Notes: generated by a model not told the origin, from the sequence alone. A DNA stretch of 27,853 nucleotides from JAZDLO01 sp043801935 (GCA_043801935.1 JAZDLO010000125.1:1-27853), one strand, 5' to 3'. Positions 7,100 to 15,153 are shown, numbered from the stretch's first letter. Numbers and translations are program-made.

Positions 7100-8224
7100 T
7101 CACTCCTCATCCACGAATACGCGCTCCGCGCGGGCGACGGACACGTTACACGTGATCTCGTAGTTGATCGTCTCCGCCCATGAGGCCATTTCCTCTGCGC
7201 TCAAACGGATACCGCCGTCCTGGCCGATGAGCGCCACGGTGTCTCCGGCCTTTACCAGTCCCTCGGACCCGACATCCACCCCGAATGAATCCATGGACAC
7301 TCTCCCCACCATCGGATAGCGCCGGCCCCTGATTCCCACGTGCCCGCGATTGCCGAGCAGCCGGAAGACGCCGTCTGCGTATCCGAGGGGGATCAGGGCG
7401 ACGTTGGTGTCTGTGCTCGGACGGAACGTATGGCCGTAGCCGACGCCCTCACCCGCGGGCACTCGGTTCACGAGCGCCACTTGTGAGGTCCAGCCGAGTG
7501 CCGGACGCAGGCCCTCTGATGGCGCATCCCCCTGGCCGGGAGATAGGCCGTAGACCGCGATGCCGCAGCGGACCATGTCCAGATGGGCCTGGGGGTAGTA
7601 GATGGTGGCGGCGCTGTTGGCTGCGTGGGCGACCGCGGACGGGTATTCGGCGCTGACGAGTTGCGCGGGGGGCAAGAAGCGCTTGAGTTGGAAGTCAACA
7701 GACTCTGGGTCCTCGGATGCGCAGGCGAAATGGGTCATCACACCCACGAGTTCGAGTTCGTCGACGTCACGGATGGCCTTCAAGAAGGCCGGCACCCGTT
7801 CAGGCCGGAGCCCCTGCCGGTTCATCCCGGAGTCGATCTTGAGGTGGATCCTGGCTTTGCGTCTCGAGCCGGCCAGCCGGAGGATCATGCGGGCCATCTC
7901 GTCGCTGACGACCGTATACTCCACTCCCCGCGACGCCATCTCCGCGTACTGGTCTAGGCTGAATAGGGGGCCCATCACGAGGATGGGGGAAGTGAAGCCG
8001 GCGTCGCGCAGGGCCACCGCCTCCTCGGGGGTGGCCACCGCCACCCCGTCGGCGCCCGCCTGCATCACGGCATGGGCGCATTCGAAGGCTCCGTGGCCGT
8101 AGGCATCGGCCTTGACCGCCGCGAGAAAGCGAGTGCCGGAGCGGAGCTTGCGTCGAAGGAAGGCGACGTTCTCGCGCACCGCGCCCAGATCGATCGTGAT
8201 CATGCTGCGGGGTGAGGTCTCCAA
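7100..8224 (-). CDS. alr: alanine racemase
   Basis: A PLP-dependent fold-type III racemase of 374 residues interconverting L- and D-alanine. Residues 34-45 (LAAVKADAYGHG) hold the PLP lysine K38. The second catalytic base is Y263 in GVGYGHTF, and M311 in GRVSMDSFGVD lies at the usual active-site entry position. Both the barrel and the C-terminal beta domain are complete, so it is a canonical Alr and not a one-domain ornithine racemase. The start is TTG 8224 or ATG 8203; the longer form better matches the family N-terminus. It lies 34 bases after the XRE-cupin gene and two genes after ortB, whose enzyme releases D-alanine. This suggests a catabolic racemase turning that D-alanine into L-alanine, rather than or in addition to a cell-wall role. 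Confidence 0.93.
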   Translation of the reverse strand: METSPRSMITIDLGAVRENVAFLRRKLRSGTRFLAAVKADAYGHGAFECAHAVMQAGADGVAVATPEEAVALRDAGFTSPILVMGPLFSLDQYAEMASRGVEYTVVSDEMARMILRLAGSRRKARIHLKIDSGMNRQGLRPERVPAFLKAIRDVDELELVGVMTHFACASEDPESVDFQLKRFLPPAQLVSAEYPSAVAHAANSAATIYYPQAHLDMVRCGIAVYGLSPGQGDAPSEGLRPALGWTSQVALVNRVPAGEGVGYGHTFRPSTDTNVALIPLGYADGVFRLLGNRGHVGIRGRRYPMVGRVSMDSFGVDVGSEGLVKAGDTVALIGQDGGIRLSAEEMASWAETINYEITCNVSVARAERVFVDEE

Positions 8225-8258
8225 ACGGGGGCAGTTCGTCTTGCGGCCGGCGGCCGGC

Positions 8259-8834
8259 TCAGAACGAGGGTGGAGTGATAGCGCTGATGATCACGGTCGT
8301 GTCCTTGCCAGGGTTGAAGACGCGGTGAGGCTGCAAGGCTCCAATGTAGATACTGTCGCCTGCTTCCAGCACGTAGGTGGTGTCGGCCACTTCCACCTCC
8401 GCGCAGCCCTGCACGACGACGGCGCACTCCTCGCCATCGTGCGAGAGAGGGCGGCTCCCCGTGTGCTGCCCGGACTTGAGCTTGAGCTCGAGCATCTCGA
8501 TGCCTCTCTGGAGGTCCGGGGTGAGGAGTTCGTACTTGACGCCCGTTTTTTGAAAGGTCACCACGCGGCGTTCGGCCAATTTGACTACCGGTTCGGTGGT
8601 CTGCTCGGCTTGGAAGAAATAGAACATGGGGACCTCCAACGCGGCCGCGACGCTCCTCAGGGTCGAAATGGAGGGTGAGTTGCGGCCTCGCTCGATCTGA
8701 CTGACGAAGCTCTTGGTCAGCCCGCTTGTTTCGGCCAGATCATGTAGGGTCATTCCGAGTTGCATCCGGCGCCTCCGGATGCGGGCGCCCATGCCCTCCT
8801 CGTTTACAGAGGATGCGCTACCGTTGGTGTCCAT
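8259..8834 (-). CDS. XRE-family regulator with C-terminal cupin domain
   Basis: A 191-residue transcription factor. Residues about 15-70 form an HTH_3/XRE domain (IRRRRMQLGMTLHDLAE with the recognition region SGLTKSFVSQIERGRNSPS). Residues about 110-190 form a small cupin (RPLSHDGEECAVVVQGCAEVEV and LEAGDSIYIGALQPHRVFNPG) that likely binds a small ligand. Such proteins commonly control amino-acid or polyamine catabolic operons (PuuR is an example). ATG 8834 is chosen: AGGA lies about 10 bases upstream, and this start leaves 11 bases after the ortB stop instead of a long overlap. Being inside the ort-alr operon makes it the obvious candidate regulator of that operon, with an amino-acid-derived ligand inferred. 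Confidence 0.88.
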   Translation of the reverse strand: MDTNGSASSVNEEGMGARIRRRRMQLGMTLHDLAETSGLTKSFVSQIERGRNSPSISTLRSVAAALEVPMFYFFQAEQTTEPVVKLAERRVVTFQKTGVKYELLTPDLQRGIEMLELKLKSGQHTGSRPLSHDGEECAVVVQGCAEVEVADTTYVLEAGDSIYIGALQPHRVFNPGKDTTVIISAITPPSF

Positions 8835-8845
8835 GCTCAGAAGTC

Positions 8846-10273
8846 CTATTTCGCGCCGGAGAGCAGTCGCAGACAATCTTCCACCGACAGACGGGTCTCG
8901 GTCGCCAAGTACTCTATCTCATCTTCGGACAGCTCGTGGAGGTCCTTGATGCCCAGTCGTGCCAGCTGGCCCCGCAAGTAAGAGGTGCGGATGCGCTGTA
9001 GGTCCACCTCTTCATAGATCACGTCGGATGGGTCGTCCGGGATGGCGATGACCTCGCCGGGCACGTTCATCGACGCCGGGCCGCGAACCACCTGCACCCC
9101 GTTTTCGCGGGCGAACGTCAGCTGAGCCGTCGGGTGCTTTCCGGCTCCCGTGTATTCAGTCTCCTGGACCACCAGTACTTCTTCGGCGGGCAGTTCTTGC
9201 GCCAGTTTGAACGCCGCAGCCAGTGACGTATTGCCGGCCGGGCCTCTCTCGAGGCCCTCGAGTTCGGCCAGCAACTGGGTGACGTAGAACACAGTCCCCT
9301 GGTCGACGGTCACGTAACGATCGAGGAAACGAAGTGGCCGGGCCGCGTTGTAAGGCACGTCCGTGCGATCCGGGTTGGTCAAAAAGGGCACTCCGAACCC
9401 GGTGTGGCCGGTGGTGAAGCTCTTGCGGTTGAAGTCCCGATCACTGGCCATGTTCAGCCCGCGTAGGTTCACGCTGGCGCCGATGACCGGCGTCTCCGGG
9501 CAGCCCGCAGCTCGCAACCCAAGCGCCGTGCCGGTGGTGTTGCCTCCGCCCGCGTGGGTTACGACTACCGCGGCCGGCGGTCTGCCGGCGATCGCCTTGA
9601 TCTCGGCGCCGACCTCGTAGCCGAGTGTCTGTATACCGGCCACGGAGAAGGGCGTGTATAGGGAAGCATTGAAGTAACCGGTCTCCTCCATAAGCCGCAG
9701 GTGGATGTAGAAGAGCTCCGGACCGACCGTCGTCTGCCAGACCTCAGCTCCGTAGGCCTCGCAGGCCCGGCCCTTCTCGACGATCTCGGGCTGTCCTAGA
9801 CCGCGCGAGTCGTAGACCTCTTGGACGATGATGCATCTTTGCCCCAGCATGGCGGCCATCGCTGCCACAGCCGCTCCATAGTTGCCCGAGGTCGCCGCTA
9901 TGATGCCCGGGTACCCCAGACGCTTGGAGTGCCACACCGAGAGACTGGCGCGCCGCGCCTTGAAGCTACCCGACGCGTTGGCTGCCTCGTCCTTGACGAA
10001 GATGCGCGCCCCCTTCCCCGGCGGAGCGAGATGCCGCGCCAGACGGGTGAGATTGTGGAGTTCAAGCATGGGGGTGTTCCCCACCTTGCACTTCGCCTGG
10101 ATGTCCGCGATCTCTTGGAGTGTATAGCCGGTGGAGGCCATCAGTCCTTCATAGTCGACCACGAGCCTTCCCCGTCGGAAGCGGTCGTAGTCGATCCCGG
10201 CAGCAGTCCTCAGGATCTCCCCCTGACGCCCCATGACCGCCTCGTACGTCTGCTCGGCGGTGAGGGAGGTCAT
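8846..10273 (-). CDS. ortB: 2-amino-4-oxopentanoate thiolase, beta (PLP) subunit
   Basis: A 475-residue PLP enzyme subunit of the threonine-synthase/tryptophan-synthase-beta fold. With OrtA it cleaves 2-amino-4-oxopentanoate with CoA into acetyl-CoA and D-alanine, the last step of oxidative ornithine fermentation in Clostridium sticklandii. The PLP lysine is K105 in ANASGSFKARRA, the substrate loop is ATSGNYGAAVAA, and the phosphate-binding loop is HAGGGNTTGTA. The segments VGNTPMLELHNLTRLAR, QEVYDSRGLGQPEIVEK and VVQETEYTGAGKH agree with my memory of OrtB and not of threonine synthase. The ATG overlaps the ortA stop as ATGA, indicating translational coupling. No OraS, OraE or Ord gene is present in the window. 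Confidence 0.88.
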   Translation of the reverse strand: MTSLTAEQTYEAVMGRQGEILRTAAGIDYDRFRRGRLVVDYEGLMASTGYTLQEIADIQAKCKVGNTPMLELHNLTRLARHLAPPGKGARIFVKDEAANASGSFKARRASLSVWHSKRLGYPGIIAATSGNYGAAVAAMAAMLGQRCIIVQEVYDSRGLGQPEIVEKGRACEAYGAEVWQTTVGPELFYIHLRLMEETGYFNASLYTPFSVAGIQTLGYEVGAEIKAIAGRPPAAVVVTHAGGGNTTGTALGLRAAGCPETPVIGASVNLRGLNMASDRDFNRKSFTTGHTGFGVPFLTNPDRTDVPYNAARPLRFLDRYVTVDQGTVFYVTQLLAELEGLERGPAGNTSLAAAFKLAQELPAEEVLVVQETEYTGAGKHPTAQLTFARENGVQVVRGPASMNVPGEVIAIPDDPSDVIYEEVDLQRIRTSYLRGQLARLGIKDLHELSEDEIEYLATETRLSVEDCLRLLSGAK

Positions 10274-10581
10274 CTCTCCCCCTCGAGGGTGCGCAGCAGG
10301 GCCCGTGCTTCTCTGCCCGCGTCGATGAGTTCCTCGATGGGCTTGCCAAAACCGTGGCCATATTCGGGGTCTATCCGCAGGAGTTCACCTTCCACACGGC
10401 GTCCCAGAAGCGTCTCGACGGTGACTGTCTGGCCCACTGCAAGCCCACCCTCAGCGAAACCTCTAAGCCTGACGTAGTAGGGCGTGGCCTTGGTATCTTC
10501 AGGGAGGTGGCCGGTGCGTTCGCCGGGCTCCAGGACGACGAACCCGATCTCCACCCAGCGGCGACTCGTAACGGGTGTCAT
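10270..10581 (-). CDS. ortA: 2-amino-4-oxopentanoate thiolase, alpha subunit
   Basis: A 103-residue small subunit partnering OrtB. Recognisable OrtA features are the early WVEIGFVVLEPGERTGHLPEDT segment (start near residue 10), a central VGQTVTVETLLGRRVEGEL beta region, and a C-terminal YGHGFGKPIEELIDAGREAR motif. Length agrees with the family (about 100 residues). The start at 10581 lies 9 bases after the M28 peptidase stop, and its AGGAG ribosome binding site overlaps that stop. The stop overlaps the ortB start by four bases. Strict pairing with ortB strengthens both assignments. Confidence 0.87.
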   Translation of the reverse strand: MTPVTSRRWVEIGFVVLEPGERTGHLPEDTKATPYYVRLRGFAEGGLAVGQTVTVETLLGRRVEGELLRIDPEYGHGFGKPIEELIDAGREARALLRTLEGER

Positions 10582-10590
10582 CGTCGACTC

Positions 10591-11856
10591 CTACTCGTCG
10601 GCGAGGAAGATGGCGGCCGCACCGGCGATGTCACCCACGGCCTTGAGGACGTTTCCGTCGACCTTGTCGGCCGTATCATAGATCGAATGATAGTAGGGGT
10701 CGTCGGGCTTCCAGAACCAGGCCGAGGGCACGCCTGCCGCCAGATACCGAGCCTCTTCGGCCACTCCCCATTCCGCCGTCATTCGACCGAGGTGGTAGCC
10801 GAAATCGGCTGCGATCTCTTCGAGCAGGACGTTGAGCCACTCCGGATGAGGTATGGGGGGAGAGTCTGGCCATAGCCCCATCTCGACCAGATTGAGCCGG
10901 CCCCCTACTCCGACCATGTCCAGGTTCAGCATGGCCCGCGTGTGAGCGATGAGATCCTTCTCGTGGTCGCGGACGAAGGTCCACGCTCCTTGGGTCACTC
11001 CCTCCTCCGCCGTGGACGAGATGAAGTACAGATCGCGCTTGTGCTCTATGGTGGACAGCACCCGGGCGAGTTCCAGGAGAACGCCGGACCCGCTGCCGTT
11101 GTCGTTGGCGCCGGGAGCGATCCCGTTATCCCGGTGAGCCTCCATGATGATGCCCGGCAGCGACGGGTCGGCGCCGGGGGAGCGGCCTACTATGAAGGCG
11201 CTGTCCACGTCACCGAGTTCCGTCGTCACCTGAAGGACGGCCTCGGCGGCTTTCCCGCCCTGGCCCAGCCGGTACATCATCTCCTGTCCGTCCACGCCGG
11301 AGACGCACACGGCGGGCAGTCGCTCGCTGCAGAAGCGGTCCTCGATCCGGGAGTTCCCGGCTTCCATCGACATCCTGTACGGCCAGGGCATCGGGTGTAC
11401 GACGATCATTCCCACCGCGCCCCGGCGTGCCGCCTCGGCCGCGAAAGTCCCCAGCCAGAAGCGCGCATATCCCAGGCCTCGTTCTTGAATGAGGACGATC
11501 TTGCCGGGGACATCGAGCCCCTCGTAATCGCGGGCCTCCCCGGTTCCGGCATACACGATAGCCGCCTTGATCCCCTCCCCGGGAGTTGAGGGCGCGAAAT
11601 ACGCGGATATGGCGTCGAAAGAACGGTCGCCCATGGAAAGACGGGCGCCATGGTCGACGAATCCGGGAACACGCACCGGCGATAGGCTCACTTCCAGACC
11701 CAGCCTCTCGAACTCGCCCTGAACGTACCCGATCGCCGCCGCGTCGCCGGCGGTACCCACGAAGCGGTCGCCAAAGTCGCAGAGTCTCTCGATATGGGAG
11801 ATGGCCCGCCGGCCCTTGAAGAGATCGCGCACGCGCAACTGCTTCGAGCTAAGCAC
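10591..11856 (-). CDS. M28-family zinc aminopeptidase with PA-like insert
   Basis: A 421-residue peptidase. The M28 catalytic domain shows the full set of metal and catalytic residues: H241 (MEAHRDNG), D252 (GANDNGSG), E284/E285 (STAEEG), D313 (LNLDMVG) and H390 (YYHSIYDT). Residues about 90-215 form a PA-like insert, common in M28 aminopeptidases. No signal peptide or membrane helix is visible, so action in the cytosol on imported peptides or amino-acid amides is likely. GTG 11856 is preferred: GGGAGG lies 4-5 bases upstream, whereas the longer frame starting at TTG 11922 has no ribosome binding site and enters the promoter region. It is the first gene of the minus-strand ort operon. Confidence 0.88.
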   Translation of the reverse strand: MLSSKQLRVRDLFKGRRAISHIERLCDFGDRFVGTAGDAAAIGYVQGEFERLGLEVSLSPVRVPGFVDHGARLSMGDRSFDAISAYFAPSTPGEGIKAAIVYAGTGEARDYEGLDVPGKIVLIQERGLGYARFWLGTFAAEAARRGAVGMIVVHPMPWPYRMSMEAGNSRIEDRFCSERLPAVCVSGVDGQEMMYRLGQGGKAAEAVLQVTTELGDVDSAFIVGRSPGADPSLPGIIMEAHRDNGIAPGANDNGSGSGVLLELARVLSTIEHKRDLYFISSTAEEGVTQGAWTFVRDHEKDLIAHTRAMLNLDMVGVGGRLNLVEMGLWPDSPPIPHPEWLNVLLEEIAADFGYHLGRMTAEWGVAEEARYLAAGVPSAWFWKPDDPYYHSIYDTADKVDGNVLKAVGDIAGAAAIFLADE

Positions 11857-11921
11857 CGGTCCTCCCTCGTGTCGCCAACTTGAGAAACGGAGGCGCAGTT
11901 TCGGTTGACGCAGACCATGCA

Positions 11922-11950
11922 ATTAACATATGGTACATGTTGTGATGCAA
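11922..11950 (-). promoter_or_regulatory. candidate promoter of the M28-ortAB-alr operon
   Basis: On the minus strand TTGCAT (11950-11945) and GTTAAT (11927-11922) are separated by exactly 17 bases, giving 3/6 and 4/6 matches to sigma-70-type hexamers and a leader of roughly 60 bases to GTG 11856. It occupies the same DNA as the candidate plus-strand promoter at 11923-11951. Confidence 0.45.
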
Positions 11951-11951
11951 T
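11923..11951 (+). promoter_or_regulatory. candidate promoter of the D-aminoacylase gene
   Basis: TTAACA (11923-11928, 5/6 to consensus) and TGCAAT (11946-11951, 4/6) are 17 bases apart. Transcription would start near 11958, giving a leader of about 80 bases to TTG 12039. It overlaps the opposing promoter almost completely, so only one polymerase could occupy the site at a time. Confidence 0.45.
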
Positions 11952-11957
11952 GGTACA
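11930..11957. repeat. ATGGTACA direct repeats in the divergent promoter region
   Basis: ATGGTACA occurs at 11930-11937 and again at 11950-11957, 20 bases apart start to start, about two helical turns. One copy lies in the spacer of both candidate promoters and the other flanks the minus-strand -35. This spacing on one DNA face suits a repressor or activator, for example the XRE-cupin protein encoded in the operon. The protein bound is inferred, not shown. Confidence 0.5.
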
Positions 11958-12038
11958 CTCGGCCCATGGGGCTGTCAACGCCGCAGCCGCTCCCAGGTGA
12001 ACGTCCGGGGCTTGCGCGATCGCTGGAGGAGTAGTGGC

Positions 12039-13682
12039 TTGTACGACTTGGTGATCCAGAATGGCCGGGTGGTAGACGGCACCGGGAGTCCGTGGTTCGT
12101 CGCCGACGTGGGGGTGCGGGGCGGCCGGGTATCGCGGGTGGGCGTGATCGCTGACGCCGATGCCGCCCGCACGATAGACGCACGGGGTCTGACAGTGGCG
12201 CCCGGGTTTGTCGATATCCACAGTCACGCGGACTTCGTGCTTCCCACGCCCAACCATATGGATGTGTTGGGCCCGCTCATGCTCCAAGGGATCACTACGC
12301 TCGTGACCGGCAATTGCGGTCTTTCTACAGCGCCGCTTTCTCCGGAGAACCTCACGCTGCTGGCCGACTACACGGCGTTCTTCCAGTCTGAGGGTTTCTG
12401 TTTCGATTGGTCGAGTATGGGCCAGTACCTGGACGCGCTCTCGGGGCGGGGCGTCGGCTTCAATGTCGTCCCGCTCACATCCCATGGAGCGGTACGGATC
12501 GCTGCCATGGGCTTCGCGGCCGGGCCGCCCAGCGACCAGCAACTGGGCCTGATGCGGGCGCTTGTGCAGCAGAGCCTGGAGGAGGGTGCTTTCGGGGTGT
12601 CCGCAGGCCTGATCTATGCGCCCGGCATGTACGCGTCCACCGCCGAACTCATTGCCGTCACCGAACCCTTGATGCCCAAACGGGGAGTGTTCACGTGCCA
12701 CGTGCGCGGGTCAAGTGAGACAGCGCTGGAGTCGACCAGGGAGATCATCGAGATCGCCAGGGTCAACGACATTCCCGTGGAGCACTCCCACATCGAGGCG
12801 TTCGGGGAACCGTACTGGGCGAGTATAGACAAGGTCATCGAGTTGCATGACGACGCCCGGGCCGAAGGCTTGGACGTCAGCTTCGACGTGATCCCCTATA
12901 CGACCGCCAATACCTTCCTCGCTGCCTGCTTTCCACCCTATGCCCTGGAGGGCGGGATGGACAGTTTCGTCGATCGGCTCAAGGACCCTGTCCAGCGGGA
13001 GCGGCTGCGTAAAGACGTGGAAACCATGAGATCCGAATGGCCCACGTGGCGTCCGAACACCTGGCCCCACAACCTAGCCCGGGCCACGGGTTGGAAGAAC
13101 ATCCGGTTGTTGTGGGCGGCCAAGGAGCACAATGTGGTCTATACGGGCAAGAGCTTTGTCGAGATCGCGCAGATGCAGGGCAAGACTCCCTTCGATGCCG
13201 CCGCCGACCTTCTCATTGACGAGCACGGCGTCGCGCTCGCACTCTACGTGGGCGTGAGCGGCGACCTCGACGATGATGAAGGGCTGAAGAAGTTCCTGCG
13301 CCACCCGAACGGGGCCATCAACACGGACGCCATACTCACCGGCCGGGGGATGCCTCATCCCGCCGCCTATGGGGCCTTCCCGCGAGTCTTGGGACAATAC
13401 GTGCGTGAGCAGAACCTGATGTCTTTGGAGGAAGCGGTGCGGAAGATCACGTCCCTTCCTCTGCGCCGTTTCAACGTCCAGGACCGCGGCCTGCTTCGGG
13501 AAGGGATGTGGGCCGACATCACGGTATTCGACGCGGAGACCATCCGTGACAACTCCACATACCTCGACCCGGCGCAAGGCCCCTCCGGGATCGAATATGT
13601 GGTCGTCAACGGTCAGGTGACGGTCGAGCAGGGAGAGCTGCTGACCGCCACTAGACCGGCAGGGCAAGTTCTGAGACATTAG
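12039..13682 (+). CDS. N-acyl-D-amino-acid deacylase (D-aminoacylase)
   Basis: A 547-residue amidohydrolase-superfamily enzyme that removes the acyl group from N-acyl-D-amino acids, yielding free D-amino acids. The N-terminus (YDLVIQNGRVVDGTG) is the typical beta-sandwich entry. Metal and catalytic residues are H61 and H63 (DIHSHAD), C93 (TGNCGLS, the cysteine metal ligand of D-aminoacylases), H221 (TCHVRG), H249/H251 (VEHSHIEAFG) and D430 (NTDAILTG). Start TTG 12039 is chosen because GGAGGAG sits 7 bases upstream; the in-frame GTG 11997 lacks a ribosome binding site. It diverges from the ort-alr operon and probably feeds D-amino acids to it. Dihydroorotase-like or dipeptidase activity cannot be excluded. 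Confidence 0.9.
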   Translation: MYDLVIQNGRVVDGTGSPWFVADVGVRGGRVSRVGVIADADAARTIDARGLTVAPGFVDIHSHADFVLPTPNHMDVLGPLMLQGITTLVTGNCGLSTAPLSPENLTLLADYTAFFQSEGFCFDWSSMGQYLDALSGRGVGFNVVPLTSHGAVRIAAMGFAAGPPSDQQLGLMRALVQQSLEEGAFGVSAGLIYAPGMYASTAELIAVTEPLMPKRGVFTCHVRGSSETALESTREIIEIARVNDIPVEHSHIEAFGEPYWASIDKVIELHDDARAEGLDVSFDVIPYTTANTFLAACFPPYALEGGMDSFVDRLKDPVQRERLRKDVETMRSEWPTWRPNTWPHNLARATGWKNIRLLWAAKEHNVVYTGKSFVEIAQMQGKTPFDAAADLLIDEHGVALALYVGVSGDLDDDEGLKKFLRHPNGAINTDAILTGRGMPHPAAYGAFPRVLGQYVREQNLMSLEEAVRKITSLPLRRFNVQDRGLLREGMWADITVFDAETIRDNSTYLDPAQGPSGIEYVVVNGQVTVEQGELLTATRPAGQVLRH

Positions 13683-13776
13683 GAGACATGGGGCGCCACA
13701 GTTCTGGCGAGGGGGTGGCAATGGCGTTGGGTTCAACGGGAAATGCTTTGTTGTTCACCGGTACCAGGGAGGGAAG

Positions 13777-15048
13777 ATGAAGAAGCTGGCACTAATAGGC
13801 TTGGCGGTCCTCGTGGTCGCCGCGCTGATGGGCCTCATGGCCATCGGTTGCGGAGAGGAAACCACTACGACGTCCGGGGCCACCACTACGTCGATGGCTG
13901 AATCGACGACCACGATGGCTCCACAGGAATCAACCACAACGAGCGCAGCGGCGGGCGGTGGGACGATCAAGATCGGCGCGCTGCTCGACTTCACCGGTCC
14001 GGTGGCCTTCTTGGGCCCGATCTTTGAGATGGGCATCAAGACAGCACTGGAGGAAGCCAACTACACCGTGGCGGGCAAGAAGGTCGAGTTGATCGTCGAA
14101 GACTCGGCCACTTCGGTGGACGTGGCCGTCACCAAGGCCAAGAAGCTGGTCGAGCAGGACGGCGTCAAGATCATCATCGGCCCGCTGATGGGCGACGCAC
14201 ACCTGGCCCTCGGCCCCTACACCGCTGAGAAGGGGGTCCTCATCACCTCCCTGATCAACGGCATGTGGGAGACCGTGGGCAAGGGCAACTACCTTGTCTA
14301 CCCGACGACCGTGGACGCCCAGACGTATCCCTTCGGCAAGTATTGCTACGAGAAGCTCGGCTACAAGACGGCCGTCGTCCTCGCGGCCGACTACGCCGGC
14401 AAGCGCGGGTACGCGGACGGCTGGATCAACGGGTTCAAGGATGCCGGCGGCACGGTGATCCAGGAGCTGTACCCGCCTGTCGGGAATGCGGACTACAGCC
14501 CGTACGTCAGCCAGATCAAGGACTCCGACGTGGTCATGTACGCGTTCGAGGGGCCCGATGCCGTGGCCAAGTTCATCTACCAGTACAACCAGGGTGGTAA
14601 GACGAAGCCTCTGGTGACCATCACACAGGCCGACGACTACGCGCCGCAAGTGCTGAACCAGTTGAAGGACATCATCGTCGGCATCAAAGGCCAGTCGACC
14701 TACACCTGGAAGCTGGACAACCCCGAGAACAAGAAGTTCGTGGAGGCGATCAAGGCCAAGTGGGACGGTCTGCCGCCAATGCCGGAGCATCAGAACGCCT
14801 ACGCTCTGACCAAGGCCATCCTGGCCGGACTCGAGAAGACGGGCGGCGATGACACCCTGGCCACCCTGTTCGCGGCCATCACCAGCATGGAGATCCAGAC
14901 TCCGGCCGGTCTGCTCAAGTGGGATCCGAGCGGCGTGGCCATCTGCCCCATGTACGTGACCACCGCTGAGAAAGTCGGCGACAACTACGAGATCTCGGCT
15001 CCGCTCGACACGGTGCCGGAGGTCCTTGACGTGCGGCTTGCCAAGTAA
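13777..15048 (+). CDS. livK: Liv-type ABC transporter substrate-binding lipoprotein
   Basis: A 423-residue type-I periplasmic-binding-fold protein for branched-chain amino acids or related compounds. Residues 1-24 are a lipoprotein signal peptide ending in a near-lipobox AIGC with C25 as the lipidated cysteine. A Thr/Ser-rich tether follows (about residues 27-58, with TTTT, TTTS and STTT runs), as in many actinobacterial lipoproteins. The binding domain starts at IKIGALLDFTGPVAFLG and includes AVTKAKKLVEQDGVKIIIGP. ATG 13777 has GGAGGG 8-9 bases upstream. It heads the livKHMGF operon. The ligand is unknown; acyl-amino, aromatic and carboxylate ligands also occur in this family. Confidence 0.92.
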   Translation: MKKLALIGLAVLVVAALMGLMAIGCGEETTTTSGATTTSMAESTTTMAPQESTTTSAAAGGGTIKIGALLDFTGPVAFLGPIFEMGIKTALEEANYTVAGKKVELIVEDSATSVDVAVTKAKKLVEQDGVKIIIGPLMGDAHLALGPYTAEKGVLITSLINGMWETVGKGNYLVYPTTVDAQTYPFGKYCYEKLGYKTAVVLAADYAGKRGYADGWINGFKDAGGTVIQELYPPVGNADYSPYVSQIKDSDVVMYAFEGPDAVAKFIYQYNQGGKTKPLVTITQADDYAPQVLNQLKDIIVGIKGQSTYTWKLDNPENKKFVEAIKAKWDGLPPMPEHQNAYALTKAILAGLEKTGGDDTLATLFAAITSMEIQTPAGLLKWDPSGVAICPMYVTTAEKVGDNYEISAPLDTVPEVLDVRLAK

Positions 15049-15073
15049 GTCGATCAGGGACTAGCCCCCTTCA

Positions 15074-15105
15074 GGGCGGGCTGAGCCTTCGGGCTCAGCC
15101 CGCCC
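15074..15105 (+). promoter_or_regulatory. intergenic UUCG hairpin between livK and livH
   Basis: A perfect 14-bp stem (15074-15087 with 15092-15105) is closed by the very stable TTCG tetraloop. No T-run follows, so it is not a standard intrinsic terminator. Its place 25 bases after the livK stop suits a 3'-end stabiliser or partial attenuator that makes binding protein more abundant than permease. Confidence 0.6.
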
Positions 15106-15153
15106 CCCTGCAGCAAGGCAGTCTGATCCGACCAGTGGGGGTTCCACCACAGA

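Noticed and set aside
7100..8224. Racemase as an ornithine racemase (Orr)
   Set aside because: It has the full two-domain Alr architecture with Y263 and the GRVSMD segment, unlike the shorter Orr group. Broad specificity remains possible.
8846..10273. OrtB as threonine synthase
   Set aside because: The partner ortA gene with ATGA overlap and OrtB-type segments (YDSRGLGQPEI, QETEYTGAGKH) favour the thiolase subunit.
11857..11922. Longer M28 peptidase N-terminus starting at TTG 11922
   Set aside because: It lacks a ribosome binding site and overlaps the likely promoter; GTG 11856 has GGGAGG in front.
13858..13960. ACC/ACG-rich repetitive stretch in livK as a DNA repeat or CRISPR-like element
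   Set aside because: It encodes the Thr/Ser tether after the lipid-bearing cysteine, a normal feature of such lipoproteins, and has no repeat-spacer order.
15074..15105. UUCG hairpin as an ordinary terminator
   Set aside because: No T-run follows, and the downstream permease genes belong to the same transporter and need readthrough.
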